A DNA stretch of 64,000 bases from Stigmatella erecta (GTDB lineage: Bacteria; Myxococcota; Myxococcia; Myxococcales; Myxococcaceae). Both the position numbers and the translations under genes were made by a program. Below are positions 49,375-57,634 of the stretch, one piece after another. Position 1 is the first letter of the stretch. Each line of letters begins with the position of its first letter. Where the stretch lies: the NCBI RefSeq assembly GCF_900111745.1, contig NZ_FOIJ01000006.1:372001-436000 (forward strand). Direction: 5' to 3'. The notes below the pieces were generated by a model, which searched no databases, was not told where the DNA came from, and saw nothing but the letters and a program-made list of their open reading frames with translations.

Positions 49375-50753
49375 CGCACCACGTGGAAGGCCGTCTGGCG
49401 CTTCCACGCCCAGCGCACCTGGCCATCCGCCCCGAGGATGACGTCCTCCTCCTGCGCCGAGCGCACCCTCTGGCCGCCCCACTCCGCCACGGGCGAGGTG
49501 GCCTGCAGCTCGATGGAGTACCACATGCCCGGAAGGATGCGGTGGTCCCCATTGCCGGGCACCCCCTCCTGCCGGTCCCACAGCCCCACCATGGCCCCCG
49601 CGCCATGGCCGTGCAGCCCCACCGGGTGGGAGTAGACGGTGCCCTCGATGCCCTCCTGCCGCATCCGGGCGAGCGAGGCGGCCAGCACCTCGTTGCCGGT
49701 GCGGCCGGGCCGCAGCTCCTCCACCACGATGTCCTGCAACCGGTTGGAGCGCGCCAGGGCCCCCTTCAGCCCCTCGGGCACCTCCGTCTCGCCCTCGCGC
49801 AGCACGTAGCCCATGTGCTGGGTGTCCGTGTTGAGCCGCAGCGCGGTGATGCCAAAGTCACAGTGCAGCACATCCCCCCGCTGGATGACCGGATTCTCGC
49901 CGAGCTGCGCGTCCCCCGCCCCCTGCCGCTGCACGCTCACCGAGGGGTGGAACCATGTGGCCAGCCCCAGGTCGGTCAGCCGCTGGACCATCCACCACTC
50001 CACGTCCCGGACGTGGGTGGTGCCCGGGGTGATGACTTCGTTGGAGAAGGCCGTCTGGATGATGTCCCATGCGAGCCGGTTCTCCTCCGCGAAGAAGCGC
50101 GCCTCGTCCTCGCTCCGCCACGCCAGCAGGTCCACCGGCAGCCCCCCCGAGGGCTTGAAGCGCGAGGCCCACGTAGGCCCCAGGGCCTCCACCATGCCCT
50201 CGTACTCGCCGTGGGTCAGCCCGTCCGCGAAGGCAAAGACGCGCGAGACGTTGATGGCAATGGTGCGGGGCTGGCGCTCCTCCAGGAGCTGCTTGAGCAT
50301 CTGCCACTGGTCCGGCCCCCAGGGCTCCACCGCCCTCCCCCCGCCCGCCACCTGCTGCGTGGGACGCCGCAGCTCGTACAGCCCGCCCTGGGCGTTGCCG
50401 CCCAGCGCGATGCGGGACACGCCCAGCTCCCCCCGGTCATGGAAGACATAGATGGTGCGGCGACGGGCCGCGTACGTGGTGGCGGAGACCAGGGCCTTGA
50501 AGACCGGATCCTCGTTGTACTCGCGCATGGGCACCACCCACAGCTCGATGCCGTGCTGGCGCATGAGCCGCGGCAGCGCCACCTCCAGCCGCTCGCGCAG
50601 CCAGGCCTGCTGCCGCTGCGCCTGCTCCTGGACGGTGCCGAAGGGCCGCGCGGGAGGCGCGCCTGGCGCGGCCGCGGGCCGCGCGCCCGGGGTGGCGCAG
50701 GCCGAGGACACCATCAGTGCGGCAAGGAGCAGCGGGAGGGACCGGAGGCGCAT
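49371..50753 (-). CDS. M24-family (Xaa-Pro aminopeptidase-like) metallopeptidase, lipoprotein
   Basis: A 460-residue exported protein with signal and lipobox (LLLAALMVSSAC). An N-terminal creatinase-like domain (~30-210) is followed by the pita-bread M24 domain. Metal-site elements include the HCDFGI block (first Asp), LRLNTDTQHMGYVL, HPVGLHGHGAGAM with the metal His, WYSIELQ with a Glu, and a final Glu in AQEEDVI. The pattern fits a dinuclear metallopeptidase of the Xaa-Pro aminopeptidase type, though substitutions may alter specificity. The start at 50753 is chosen for the signal peptide; a start 18 bases upstream is possible. It is convergent with the response-regulator gene. Confidence 0.88.
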   Translation of the reverse strand: MRLRSLPLLLAALMVSSACATPGARPAAAPGAPPARPFGTVQEQAQRQQAWLRERLEVALPRLMRQHGIELWVVPMREYNEDPVFKALVSATTYAARRRTIYVFHDRGELGVSRIALGGNAQGGLYELRRPTQQVAGGGRAVEPWGPDQWQMLKQLLEERQPRTIAINVSRVFAFADGLTHGEYEGMVEALGPTWASRFKPSGGLPVDLLAWRSEDEARFFAEENRLAWDIIQTAFSNEVITPGTTHVRDVEWWMVQRLTDLGLATWFHPSVSVQRQGAGDAQLGENPVIQRGDVLHCDFGITALRLNTDTQHMGYVLREGETEVPEGLKGALARSNRLQDIVVEELRPGRTGNEVLAASLARMRQEGIEGTVYSHPVGLHGHGAGAMVGLWDRQEGVPGNGDHRILPGMWYSIELQATSPVAEWGGQRVRSAQEEDVILGADGQVRWAWKRQTAFHVVR

Positions 50754-50799
50754 GGCCGCGCAGCATGGCACGGCCCTTCCCGCCCGGCGCGGGGGGTTT

Positions 50800-51897
50800 T
50801 CAGTCCCCGCCGGGCACGTACCGCTCGCTGCTGGCGAGCGTCTCCACCGCGTCGTTGAAGCCGCCCACCACCAGCACCTCGTTGCCCGGCAGCCGCAGCA
50901 GCCCCGCGCCCTGGCGGGGCTCCTGGAGCGCGTTCACCGGGTGCCAGGTGCCCGAGCCGGGCTCGAAGCGCTCCGCCGAGGCGAGCGTCCCCGAGGCGAA
51001 GTGGTAGCCGCCCACCACCAGCACGTCCCCGTCCGCGGTGAGCAGGGCCCCGTGGCCCTCGCGAGGCGTGCGGGGGGCCGCCGCGAGCGTCCACTGTCCC
51101 GTGGCGGGCGCGTACAGCTCCGCCGTCTCCGCGGCGCGCGAGGTGGTGCCCCCCACCACCAGCACCCGCCCATCCTCCAGCCGCGTCACCGTGTGGCCCA
51201 TGCGGTGGGTGCCCGCGGCGCCCCCGGCGGGTCCCGCCTTCGTCCAGCGGCCCGTGGCGGGCTCGTACAGCTCCGCCTGCAGGCCGCTCACGAAGAGCAC
51301 CCGTCCGTCCGCCAGCACCACCGCCGCCTGCGCGCCCCCGTGGCCCCAGCCCGGCGTCTCCGCCGCATGCCAGGTGCCCGTGGCCGGGTCGAACCACTCG
51401 GCCGAGCGCAGGGAGCGCTGATCCACGTCCGAGCCGCCCACCACCAGCACCCGCCCATCCGCCAGCGTCACCACGGTGGGATCCACGCGGGGCACCGAGA
51501 GCGGGGCCGCGGGCGTCCACACGCCCGTGGCCGGATCATAGATTTCGGCGCTCGCCAGCGCGCCCACGGGCTGCGCGGGCGCGCCGCCCACCACCAGCAC
51601 CCGCCCATCCGCCAGCACCGCCGCGGCGTGGTTGCGCCGCGCGGTCCGCAGGGAGCCCGTGGCGCTCCACGTCCCCAGGGCCGGCTCGAACAGCTCGCAC
51701 GAGGAGAGGGTCCGCAGGCCGTCGTGGCCTCCGGCCGCCAGCACCCGCCCATCCGCCAGCTGGACGAAGGGCAGCCGCTTCCGGGGCGCCGACAGGACCG
51801 GCGCCCCGGCGAGCCCGTCCGGCTCGCGTCCCGAGCCACACGAGAACATCCCGGCGAAGACCATCAGGGCAATGAAAGACTTGGAAACCCGGCGCAT
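50800..51897 (-). CDS. Kelch-repeat lipoprotein
   Basis: A 365-residue exported protein with lipobox GMFSC (Cys20). The mature part is made of about seven kelch-type repeats, each with LADGRVLVVGG and a following YDPATGVW-type strand (for example AEIYDPATGVWTP, AEWFDPATGTWHA), so it should fold as a beta-propeller on the cell envelope. Myxobacterial genomes encode many such lipoproteins; ligands are unknown. The ATG follows GGGTGGG. It lies 46 bases upstream of the M24 peptidase gene on the same strand and may be co-transcribed with it. Confidence 0.92.
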   Translation of the reverse strand: MRRVSKSFIALMVFAGMFSCGSGREPDGLAGAPVLSAPRKRLPFVQLADGRVLAAGGHDGLRTLSSCELFEPALGTWSATGSLRTARRNHAAAVLADGRVLVVGGAPAQPVGALASAEIYDPATGVWTPAAPLSVPRVDPTVVTLADGRVLVVGGSDVDQRSLRSAEWFDPATGTWHAAETPGWGHGGAQAAVVLADGRVLFVSGLQAELYEPATGRWTKAGPAGGAAGTHRMGHTVTRLEDGRVLVVGGTTSRAAETAELYAPATGQWTLAAAPRTPREGHGALLTADGDVLVVGGYHFASGTLASAERFEPGSGTWHPVNALQEPRQGAGLLRLPGNEVLVVGGFNDAVETLASSERYVPGGD

Positions 51898-52072
51898 GAA
51901 CCCACCCGCGTGCTTGGTCGAAGAGGGTCCGAATAACCTGACGGTCTGACATGCTCAGCCGTTGACTCTTCAATGATTCTCAAGCTTTACGCGCACACTC
52001 GCCGGGGCCGCCGTGCTGTATTGGACAGGGGGGCGGCCGATTCCGCCCCCTTGGGTTCGCACGGGAGGGGGC

Positions 52073-53722
52073 ATGAACGCAGAGCAGGAAGAGGGGCCGC
52101 TGCGGGAGCGCGTTCAGCGCTTGGAGCAACTCGTCACGTCGCTGGAAGCCCGGCTCCAGCACCTGGAGGCGCCGGGTCTCCGGGCCCTGCCCACGCCGCC
52201 CCCCCTCGCCGAGGCCGCCGCGCCCGGGCCCGAGGCGCCGGCCCGCGCGGACCTGGAAGCCCACCTGGGCACGTACTGGCTGAGCCGCCTGGGCATCGTG
52301 GCCCTCATCACCGGCATCGCCTACCTCATCACCTACCGCTTCGGAGAGCTGGGGCTGCTCGTCCGGGTGGTGCTGGGCTACGCGCTGAGCGCGGGGCTCG
52401 GGGCCTTCGGGCTGTGGCTGTCCCGGCGCTACCTGCTCTTCGGGCGCATCGTCTTCGGCGGAGGGCTGGCGCTCGCCTACTTCGTCACGTACGCGCTGCA
52501 CTTCATCCCCTCCGTGCGCGTCATCGACAGCCAGGTGCTCGCGCTGGTGCTGCTGGCGGCGTTCGTCATCGGCATCGTCGTCACCGCCCAGCGCATGCAC
52601 TCGGAGACGGTGGCCGGCATCGCGCTGTTCCTCGGGCTGCACACGGGGATGCTCAGCGACGTCACCGCCTTCACCCTGCTGTCCACCACGCTGCTGGCCA
52701 TGGGCGCCCTCTTCTTCCTCGTGAAGAACCGCTGGGTCATCGTCCCCCTCTCCAGCCTCGTCTCCGTCTACAGCACCCACACCCTCTGGGCGGTGCGCGC
52801 CCCCAGCCTCGTCCCGGGCGCGCCGGACGACGGGCGGCTCCTGCTGAGCCTGGCCTTCCTCGCGCTCTACTTCCTGCTGTTCGCCGTGGCGCTGCTCGCC
52901 CGCCCCCGGGAGCTCTCCCTGCGCGCGGGCCTGGCCTTCGCGGGCCTCAACTGGGGGGGCCTGCTGGCGCTGGGCGCCTACGAGGTGGAGACCCGGAGCC
53001 CCTCCCACCTGTTCCTCTTTCTGCTCGCCGTGGCGCTGGCCCAGGGGGCGGGTGCCGGGGTGGCCCGGTGGCGGCAGGCCCCCGCGCTTCTCCCGCACGC
53101 CTTCCTGGCCCTCGGCGCCATCACCCTGGCCCTGGCGATGCCCGCCCACTTCAGTGGCCGCGCCCTGGTGGTCTCCTGGCTGGTGACGGGGACCGGCGTG
53201 GCGCTCGTGGCGCGCGCGCTCGCCTCCCCCGCCCTGCGCGGGCTCAGCGTGGCCATCCTCCTGGTGGGCCTGGGGGCCTCGCAGCTCACCGCCGTGAGGT
53301 CCTCGGGTGTGCTGGCCGCCGCCTTCGCGTGCTTCCTCCTCGCCGAGCGGCTGGGGGTGTTCCGCCCCGCCTGGCTCTCACCGCCGGAGGCCTTCCGGGG
53401 CCACGGGGTGCTCCAGGCCGTGTGCGCGGCGGGCGCGGGGCTCAGCCTGCTGTGGCTCACCGGGCAGGAGATGCCCGCGGGGCTCGTCACGCTCGGCTGG
53501 GCCGTCACCGCGCTGGGCCTGTTCGCCGTGGGCTTTGCCTTCGGCGAGCGCCGCTACCGGCTCGTGGGGCTCGCGGGGCTCGCGCTCGCGCTGGGGCGGG
53601 TGCTGCTCGTGGACCTGTCCCGGCTGCCCACGGATCAGCGCGTCATCACCTTCATCCTCCTCGGGGTGATTCTGCTGCTCATCTCGTACACGTACACCCG
53701 GCTGAAGGACCGCAAGGCGTGA
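52073..53722 (+). CDS. DUF2339 multi-helix membrane protein
   Basis: A 549-residue membrane protein. The first ~35 residues form a coiled coil (RERVQRLEQLVTSLEARLQHLE), followed by a Pro/Ala linker and then at least a dozen hydrophobic helices from residue ~75 on (LGTYWLSRLGIVALITGIAYL is the first). It ends LISYTYTRLKDRKA. This is the DUF2339 arrangement. The role of the family is not known. The ATG at 52073 follows GGGAGGGGGC; an in-frame start 60 bases upstream is less likely. It is convergent with the MFS exporter gene, and the gap holds an imperfect GC-rich hairpin around 53723-53744 that may terminate both. Confidence 0.9.
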   Translation: MNAEQEEGPLRERVQRLEQLVTSLEARLQHLEAPGLRALPTPPPLAEAAAPGPEAPARADLEAHLGTYWLSRLGIVALITGIAYLITYRFGELGLLVRVVLGYALSAGLGAFGLWLSRRYLLFGRIVFGGGLALAYFVTYALHFIPSVRVIDSQVLALVLLAAFVIGIVVTAQRMHSETVAGIALFLGLHTGMLSDVTAFTLLSTTLLAMGALFFLVKNRWVIVPLSSLVSVYSTHTLWAVRAPSLVPGAPDDGRLLLSLAFLALYFLLFAVALLARPRELSLRAGLAFAGLNWGGLLALGAYEVETRSPSHLFLFLLAVALAQGAGAGVARWRQAPALLPHAFLALGAITLALAMPAHFSGRALVVSWLVTGTGVALVARALASPALRGLSVAILLVGLGASQLTAVRSSGVLAAAFACFLLAERLGVFRPAWLSPPEAFRGHGVLQAVCAAGAGLSLLWLTGQEMPAGLVTLGWAVTALGLFAVGFAFGERRYRLVGLAGLALALGRVLLVDLSRLPTDQRVITFILLGVILLLISYTYTRLKDRKA

Positions 53723-53746
53723 CGGGGCGGGGGCCCGCTCCCCGCT

Positions 53747-55216
53747 TCAGTGCGCCATGGGCACTTCAGAGGCCGGGGGCGCCGCGCCCGGGCCCTTGCC
53801 GCCCTTGGGGAAGAAGAGCCCCACGAGGAAGGCGGCGAGGGTGCACGCGCTGATGATCCAGAAGTTGATGGTCAGCCCCGTGCCGAGCGCGCCGCTCAAG
53901 GTCTTCAGCAGCTCCGGGGACAGCCCCTGGCCATGCTCGGGGCCGAGCAGCGCGTTGGCGGCGGAGACCGGCACGCCCGGGTCCTTCATGAGCTGCGCCA
54001 CCATCACCCCGCCCATCAGCCCGACGCCGAGCGAGCCGCCGATGGTGCGGAAGAACATGTTGCTGGCGGTGGCCACCCCGCGCAGCTCCCACCCCACGCT
54101 CGTCTGCACGGCGATGATCATCGACGTGGTGGTGAACCCCAGGCCAATGCCGAACAGCATCATCGCCAGCCCGGGAATCACCAGGGGCGCGCCCGGCTTG
54201 AGCAGGAGCGCCATCAGCCCCGTGCCCACCACGCTCAGCCCCAGCCCCACGACGATGAGCGGCCGGGGCCCGGTGCGCAGCAGCAGCCTTCCCGCCACGA
54301 GGCTCGCCAGCGGCCAGCCGACGATCATGGGGGTAATCATGCCGCCGGCCTCCGTGGGCGAGCCGCCCAGCACCCCCTGCACGTACAGCGGCACGTAGGT
54401 GGTCGCCCCGAACATCGCCGCCGAGAAGAGCGCGCCCGCCACCGAGGAGATGGCGATGACGGGAATCGAGAACAGGCTCATGGGGATGACGGGCGCGGGC
54501 ACCCGGCGCTCCACCCACACGAAGGCCACCAGCAGGAGCAGCCCCAGGGGAAGCGCCAGCAGGTTGCGCCCCACGCCCTGCACGCCGAACAGCAGCGCCA
54601 CCACGCCCGCGCCGAGCAGCGCCGCGCCCACGAAGTCCAGCCGCTGCGGCTTGCGCTGCACCTGCTCGTGGAAGAAGACCACCAGCAGCGCCATCGCGCC
54701 CAGCCCCACCGGGACGTTGATGAAGAAGATCCAGTGCCAGCTCAGGTACTTCACGATGAGGCCGCCGGTGAGCGGCCCCAGCAGCCCCGCCAGGCCCCAC
54801 ACGGCGCTGAACGCCCCCTGCACCTTGGCCCGCTGCTCCAGGGTGTAGATGTCCCCCACGATGGTGAGCGACACGGGCTGCATCGCGCCCGCCCCCAGGC
54901 CCTGGAGGACCCGGAAGGCAATGAGCATGTCCATCGACGTGGCCAGGCCACTGGCGATGGAGCCCAGCAGGAACAGGCCGATGCCCACCAGCAGGACGGG
55001 CTTGCGCCCGTACAGGTCCGCCAGCTTCCCGAAGATGGGCACGGTGATGGTGGAGGCGAGCATGTACCCGGTGAACACCCAGGCGTAGCTCTGCAGCCCC
55101 CCCAGCTCGCTGACCACCGTGGGCATGGCGGTGGAGACGACGGTCATCTCCAGGGCCGCCATGAAGATGCTCAGGACGAGCGCCAGCGTGGTCAGGGGAC
55201 GGTGGGTGGTTCGCAT
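53747..55216 (-). CDS. MFS drug exporter of the DHA2 (14-helix) family
   Basis: A 489-residue transporter. The first helix holds the DHA2 hallmark ALEMTVVSTAMPTV, motif A is GKLADLYGRKPVL, and the RVLQGLGAGAMQP block follows (motif B/C region). About fourteen hydrophobic helices can be traced. Proteins of this class use the proton gradient to export hydrophobic compounds such as antibiotics. The ATG at 55216 starts 18 bases after the upstream gene's stop (55235), so it is the second gene of a two-gene operon. Nearby a 15-bp palindrome in the operon promoter could be its operator, but no TetR gene is adjacent. Confidence 0.93.
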   Translation of the reverse strand: MRTTHRPLTTLALVLSIFMAALEMTVVSTAMPTVVSELGGLQSYAWVFTGYMLASTITVPIFGKLADLYGRKPVLLVGIGLFLLGSIASGLATSMDMLIAFRVLQGLGAGAMQPVSLTIVGDIYTLEQRAKVQGAFSAVWGLAGLLGPLTGGLIVKYLSWHWIFFINVPVGLGAMALLVVFFHEQVQRKPQRLDFVGAALLGAGVVALLFGVQGVGRNLLALPLGLLLLVAFVWVERRVPAPVIPMSLFSIPVIAISSVAGALFSAAMFGATTYVPLYVQGVLGGSPTEAGGMITPMIVGWPLASLVAGRLLLRTGPRPLIVVGLGLSVVGTGLMALLLKPGAPLVIPGLAMMLFGIGLGFTTTSMIIAVQTSVGWELRGVATASNMFFRTIGGSLGVGLMGGVMVAQLMKDPGVPVSAANALLGPEHGQGLSPELLKTLSGALGTGLTINFWIISACTLAAFLVGLFFPKGGKGPGAAPPASEVPMAH

Positions 55217-55234
55217 GGGGGGGCTTGAGGCGGC

Positions 55235-55714
55235 TTACTTCGCGTCCACGACCAGGACCATCCAGCGGTCCGTGGAGTGGTCGATGCGCACGTTGGAGGC
55301 ACCGGCCTCCTGGAGCTGCTGCACGATGCGCTCCAGGAACACGAGCTGCTCCTTGGGCGCATCCACGAAGAGGTTCCGCTGGCCCTTGGCCTTGGGGGCC
55401 TTGGCCTTGGCGGGCTGGCCCGGGGTGCCGTTGCCCTCGAACGCGCCGCCCCCGGACGCCTTCAGCGCGGCCGGCTCCTCCTCGGAGGCCTCCTCCGGCT
55501 CCTCGGGCGCGGGCTCCCCGGCGGGCGTGCCCCCCATGCGCTCCTCCAGCACCTGCTCGCGCAGCTCCTGGTACAGCTTGGGGTTGAGCGTGGCGTCGAA
55601 CTTCTCCTCGAAGCGCTCGCGCGCCTCGTCCCGGCTGAGGTCCGGCTGGCTGCGGAGGAGGTCCAACAGGAAGGCGCTGCGCTCCTGCATCTGGGCGTTG
55701 CTGATCCGTGGCAT
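55235..55714 (-). CDS. Conserved-looking hypothetical protein upstream of the MFS gene
   Basis: A 159-residue soluble protein. Residues 1-55 are helical and charged (NAQMQERSAFLLDLLRSQP, SRDEARERFEEKFDATLN), a middle part is acidic and Ala/Pro-rich, and the end is a basic/hydrophobic stretch, QLVFLERIVQQLQEAGASN, followed by WMVLVVDAK. The arrangement suggests an N-terminal helical domain, a flexible linker and a small C-terminal alpha/beta unit. No family is recognised. The ATG at 55714 follows AAGGACTCGACC. It is the first gene of the operon with the MFS exporter. Confidence 0.75.
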   Translation of the reverse strand: MPRISNAQMQERSAFLLDLLRSQPDLSRDEARERFEEKFDATLNPKLYQELREQVLEERMGGTPAGEPAPEEPEEASEEEPAALKASGGGAFEGNGTPGQPAKAKAPKAKGQRNLFVDAPKEQLVFLERIVQQLQEAGASNVRIDHSTDRWMVLVVDAK

Positions 55715-55834
55715 GGTCGAGTCCTTGGCGAGAGGGACGGATGAAAGGGCGGCGCACCCTAGTCGAGCCCTGGCGGCCGGGGAAGGGCCCCCTCCGGGTC
55801 CTCCGCCCCCGCTCCGCATGGGAGGATTCCAGGT

Positions 55835-55849
55835 TGAAACAATGTTTCA
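55835..55849. promoter_or_regulatory. 15-bp palindromic operator candidate
   Basis: TGAAACA-A-TGTTTCA is a perfect inverted repeat with 7-base arms about a single base, 121 bases ahead of the exporter-operon start and 121 bases ahead of the DUF4241-HEAT gene. It is of the form bound by TetR-type dimers and is one of the few AT-rich patches nearby, so it could control either or both divergent units. Confidence 0.6.
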
Positions 55850-55969
55850 GCCTCCATGAATGGCCTCCCTGCCCCCGGGGCGCCCCGTGACTTCCCCGCT
55901 GTGATTCCGTACGCTTCGCGGGCGCAGCGGTCTTCGGCTTGTTCCATCTTTGATGCGGGAAGAGGCACC

Positions 55970-57481
55970 ATGAGACACCGCCCTTCACCTGCGGGTGCAG
56001 CGCCCTCGCCAAGCGTCAATCCCCGCCGGAATGATTTGCTGGCAGCGTTCGACGGCAGGCAAGTCCTGCTGGATCATGGCAGACCTGTCCGGGTTTCCAC
56101 GCACCACGCGGGGACCCTGGTTTTGACCAGCGGCCGGGTGGTGGCCTGCCACCCCCTGTGCCTGCCACCGCACCCCGTGCCCAAGGCGCACCTCATGGTG
56201 CTGCTCGCGCTGAACCACCGCGAGCCCTTCACCCGCACCGTGGCGCCCGGCCGCTACCCCGTGCTGCTCAGCGTGCTGCACACCGGCCGGGCCGGCTCCG
56301 CGGAGGCCAACGAGTCCGTCGCCATGGCCATGGTGCGCTTCGAGGACACGCGGCCCGTGCGGTGGGAGCTGGCCTCCCGGGGTGAGCAAGGGACCCAGGT
56401 CCTGCCCCCTGCGCCCCCTCCGGGCCACACGGCCGAGCCCGACGTGCTGGCCTTCCTCGATGCGGACACGGTGGAGCGGGCCTCGCGGACCTCTCCCGTC
56501 TTCCTCGACACGGCCTCTCCCTCGGCGCCCTCCTGGTCCAGCACCGCGCTGACGGTGGACGAGGCCTCCGGGGCCAACGTCATCGTCTTCTCGCCGGGGC
56601 GGTGCACCCTGCCCCCGCGCTACCCCCGGGCCCAGTCCTCGTGGTGGGGGCTGGCCGAGGACGGCCGGCCCGTGTGCCTCGTCACCGACTTCCAGCACCT
56701 GGACCTGACGCGGCCCGAGTTTCCCGACAACCCCGAGGCCCGGCACGCCCGGGTGCGCGAGCTGGTGGAGCAGCTGCGCCACCCGGACGCCACCGTCCGG
56801 GAGCGGGCCCTGCGGGAGGTGGGCGGCTATGACGGGGACGCCCGGGAGGCCCTGGCGCCGCTGCTCGCGTTCATCCTCGCGCCCGGCAGCGGCCCCTCCG
56901 AGCGGGAGTATGCCGCGGTGGCCATTGCCCGGATCTGCGCCGCGGCGCCGGAGCAGGTGGGGCTGCTGGCCCAGGCGATGCGCCCGCCCACGCGGGGCGA
57001 GCCCCTGGCCGTGCTGCTGCGCGCCGCCGCGGGCATTGGCCTGTGCCACAAGACCCCCGGGCTGCTCCAGTCCGTGGCGGAGCATCTCCTCGAGGTCCTG
57101 CTGCCCCGGCTGGCCGAGGACGGCCCCCACATCCACGGCGCCATCATGGGGCTCATCTGGGACCTGGACGACCAGCGGCCCGAGGCGCAGGAGCTGTTCG
57201 TGCGCCTGCTGGACACGGTCGTCCCGGAGCTGCGCGTGGCGGCGGCGGCGCGGCTCTACCGCTCGCCCGTGAAGACCTACCAGGAGGCGGCCATGGAGAC
57301 GCTGGCGGGCATCCTCCATGACCCCGCCCTCGACGCGGAGTTTCACGTGGCGGCGGTCAACTCCCTGAGCGCCTTTCCCCAGCTCTCGCCCCCGGCGCGC
57401 ATGGCGCTGTGGCACGCGGCCTCCAGCCCCCAGCCGCTGCTGGCGTGGTACGCGCGGGACTTGCTGCGCCAGCAGGCCTGA
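55970..57481 (+). CDS. DUF4241 domain plus HEAT-like repeats
   Basis: A 503-residue soluble protein. The first ~250 residues match DUF4241: GTLVLTSGRVVACHPLCLPP, then EPFTRTVAPGRYPVLLSVLH, MAMVRFEDTRPVRWELAS, and a strand ending VCLVTDFQHL. The remainder is a run of HEAT-like helical pairs (DATVRERALREVGGY, EYAAVAIARICAAAPEQ, LRVAAAARLYRS) that form a scaffold. DUF4241 appears in Bacillus proteins of unknown role, sometimes near immunity genes. The ATG at 55970 follows GGGAAGAGGCACC. It lies 153 bases ahead of mcrB in the same direction. Confidence 0.8.
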   Translation: MRHRPSPAGAAPSPSVNPRRNDLLAAFDGRQVLLDHGRPVRVSTHHAGTLVLTSGRVVACHPLCLPPHPVPKAHLMVLLALNHREPFTRTVAPGRYPVLLSVLHTGRAGSAEANESVAMAMVRFEDTRPVRWELASRGEQGTQVLPPAPPPGHTAEPDVLAFLDADTVERASRTSPVFLDTASPSAPSWSSTALTVDEASGANVIVFSPGRCTLPPRYPRAQSSWWGLAEDGRPVCLVTDFQHLDLTRPEFPDNPEARHARVRELVEQLRHPDATVRERALREVGGYDGDAREALAPLLAFILAPGSGPSEREYAAVAIARICAAAPEQVGLLAQAMRPPTRGEPLAVLLRAAAGIGLCHKTPGLLQSVAEHLLEVLLPRLAEDGPHIHGAIMGLIWDLDDQRPEAQELFVRLLDTVVPELRVAAAARLYRSPVKTYQEAAMETLAGILHDPALDAEFHVAAVNSLSAFPQLSPPARMALWHAASSPQPLLAWYARDLLRQQA

Positions 57482-57634
57482 CCGCCCTCCCAGGGGACGG
57501 CGTAAAAACCGTGGCCGCGGGCTGCCCTGGTGGGTAGTGTTCCGTGTGTCCTACCCCCTCCGTCCTGCCTGCCCCCCGAACGGGCGAGCCCCGTGCCCGG
57601 GCGCCAGGCGGACCGCCGTGGAGCGTCCCGCCGC

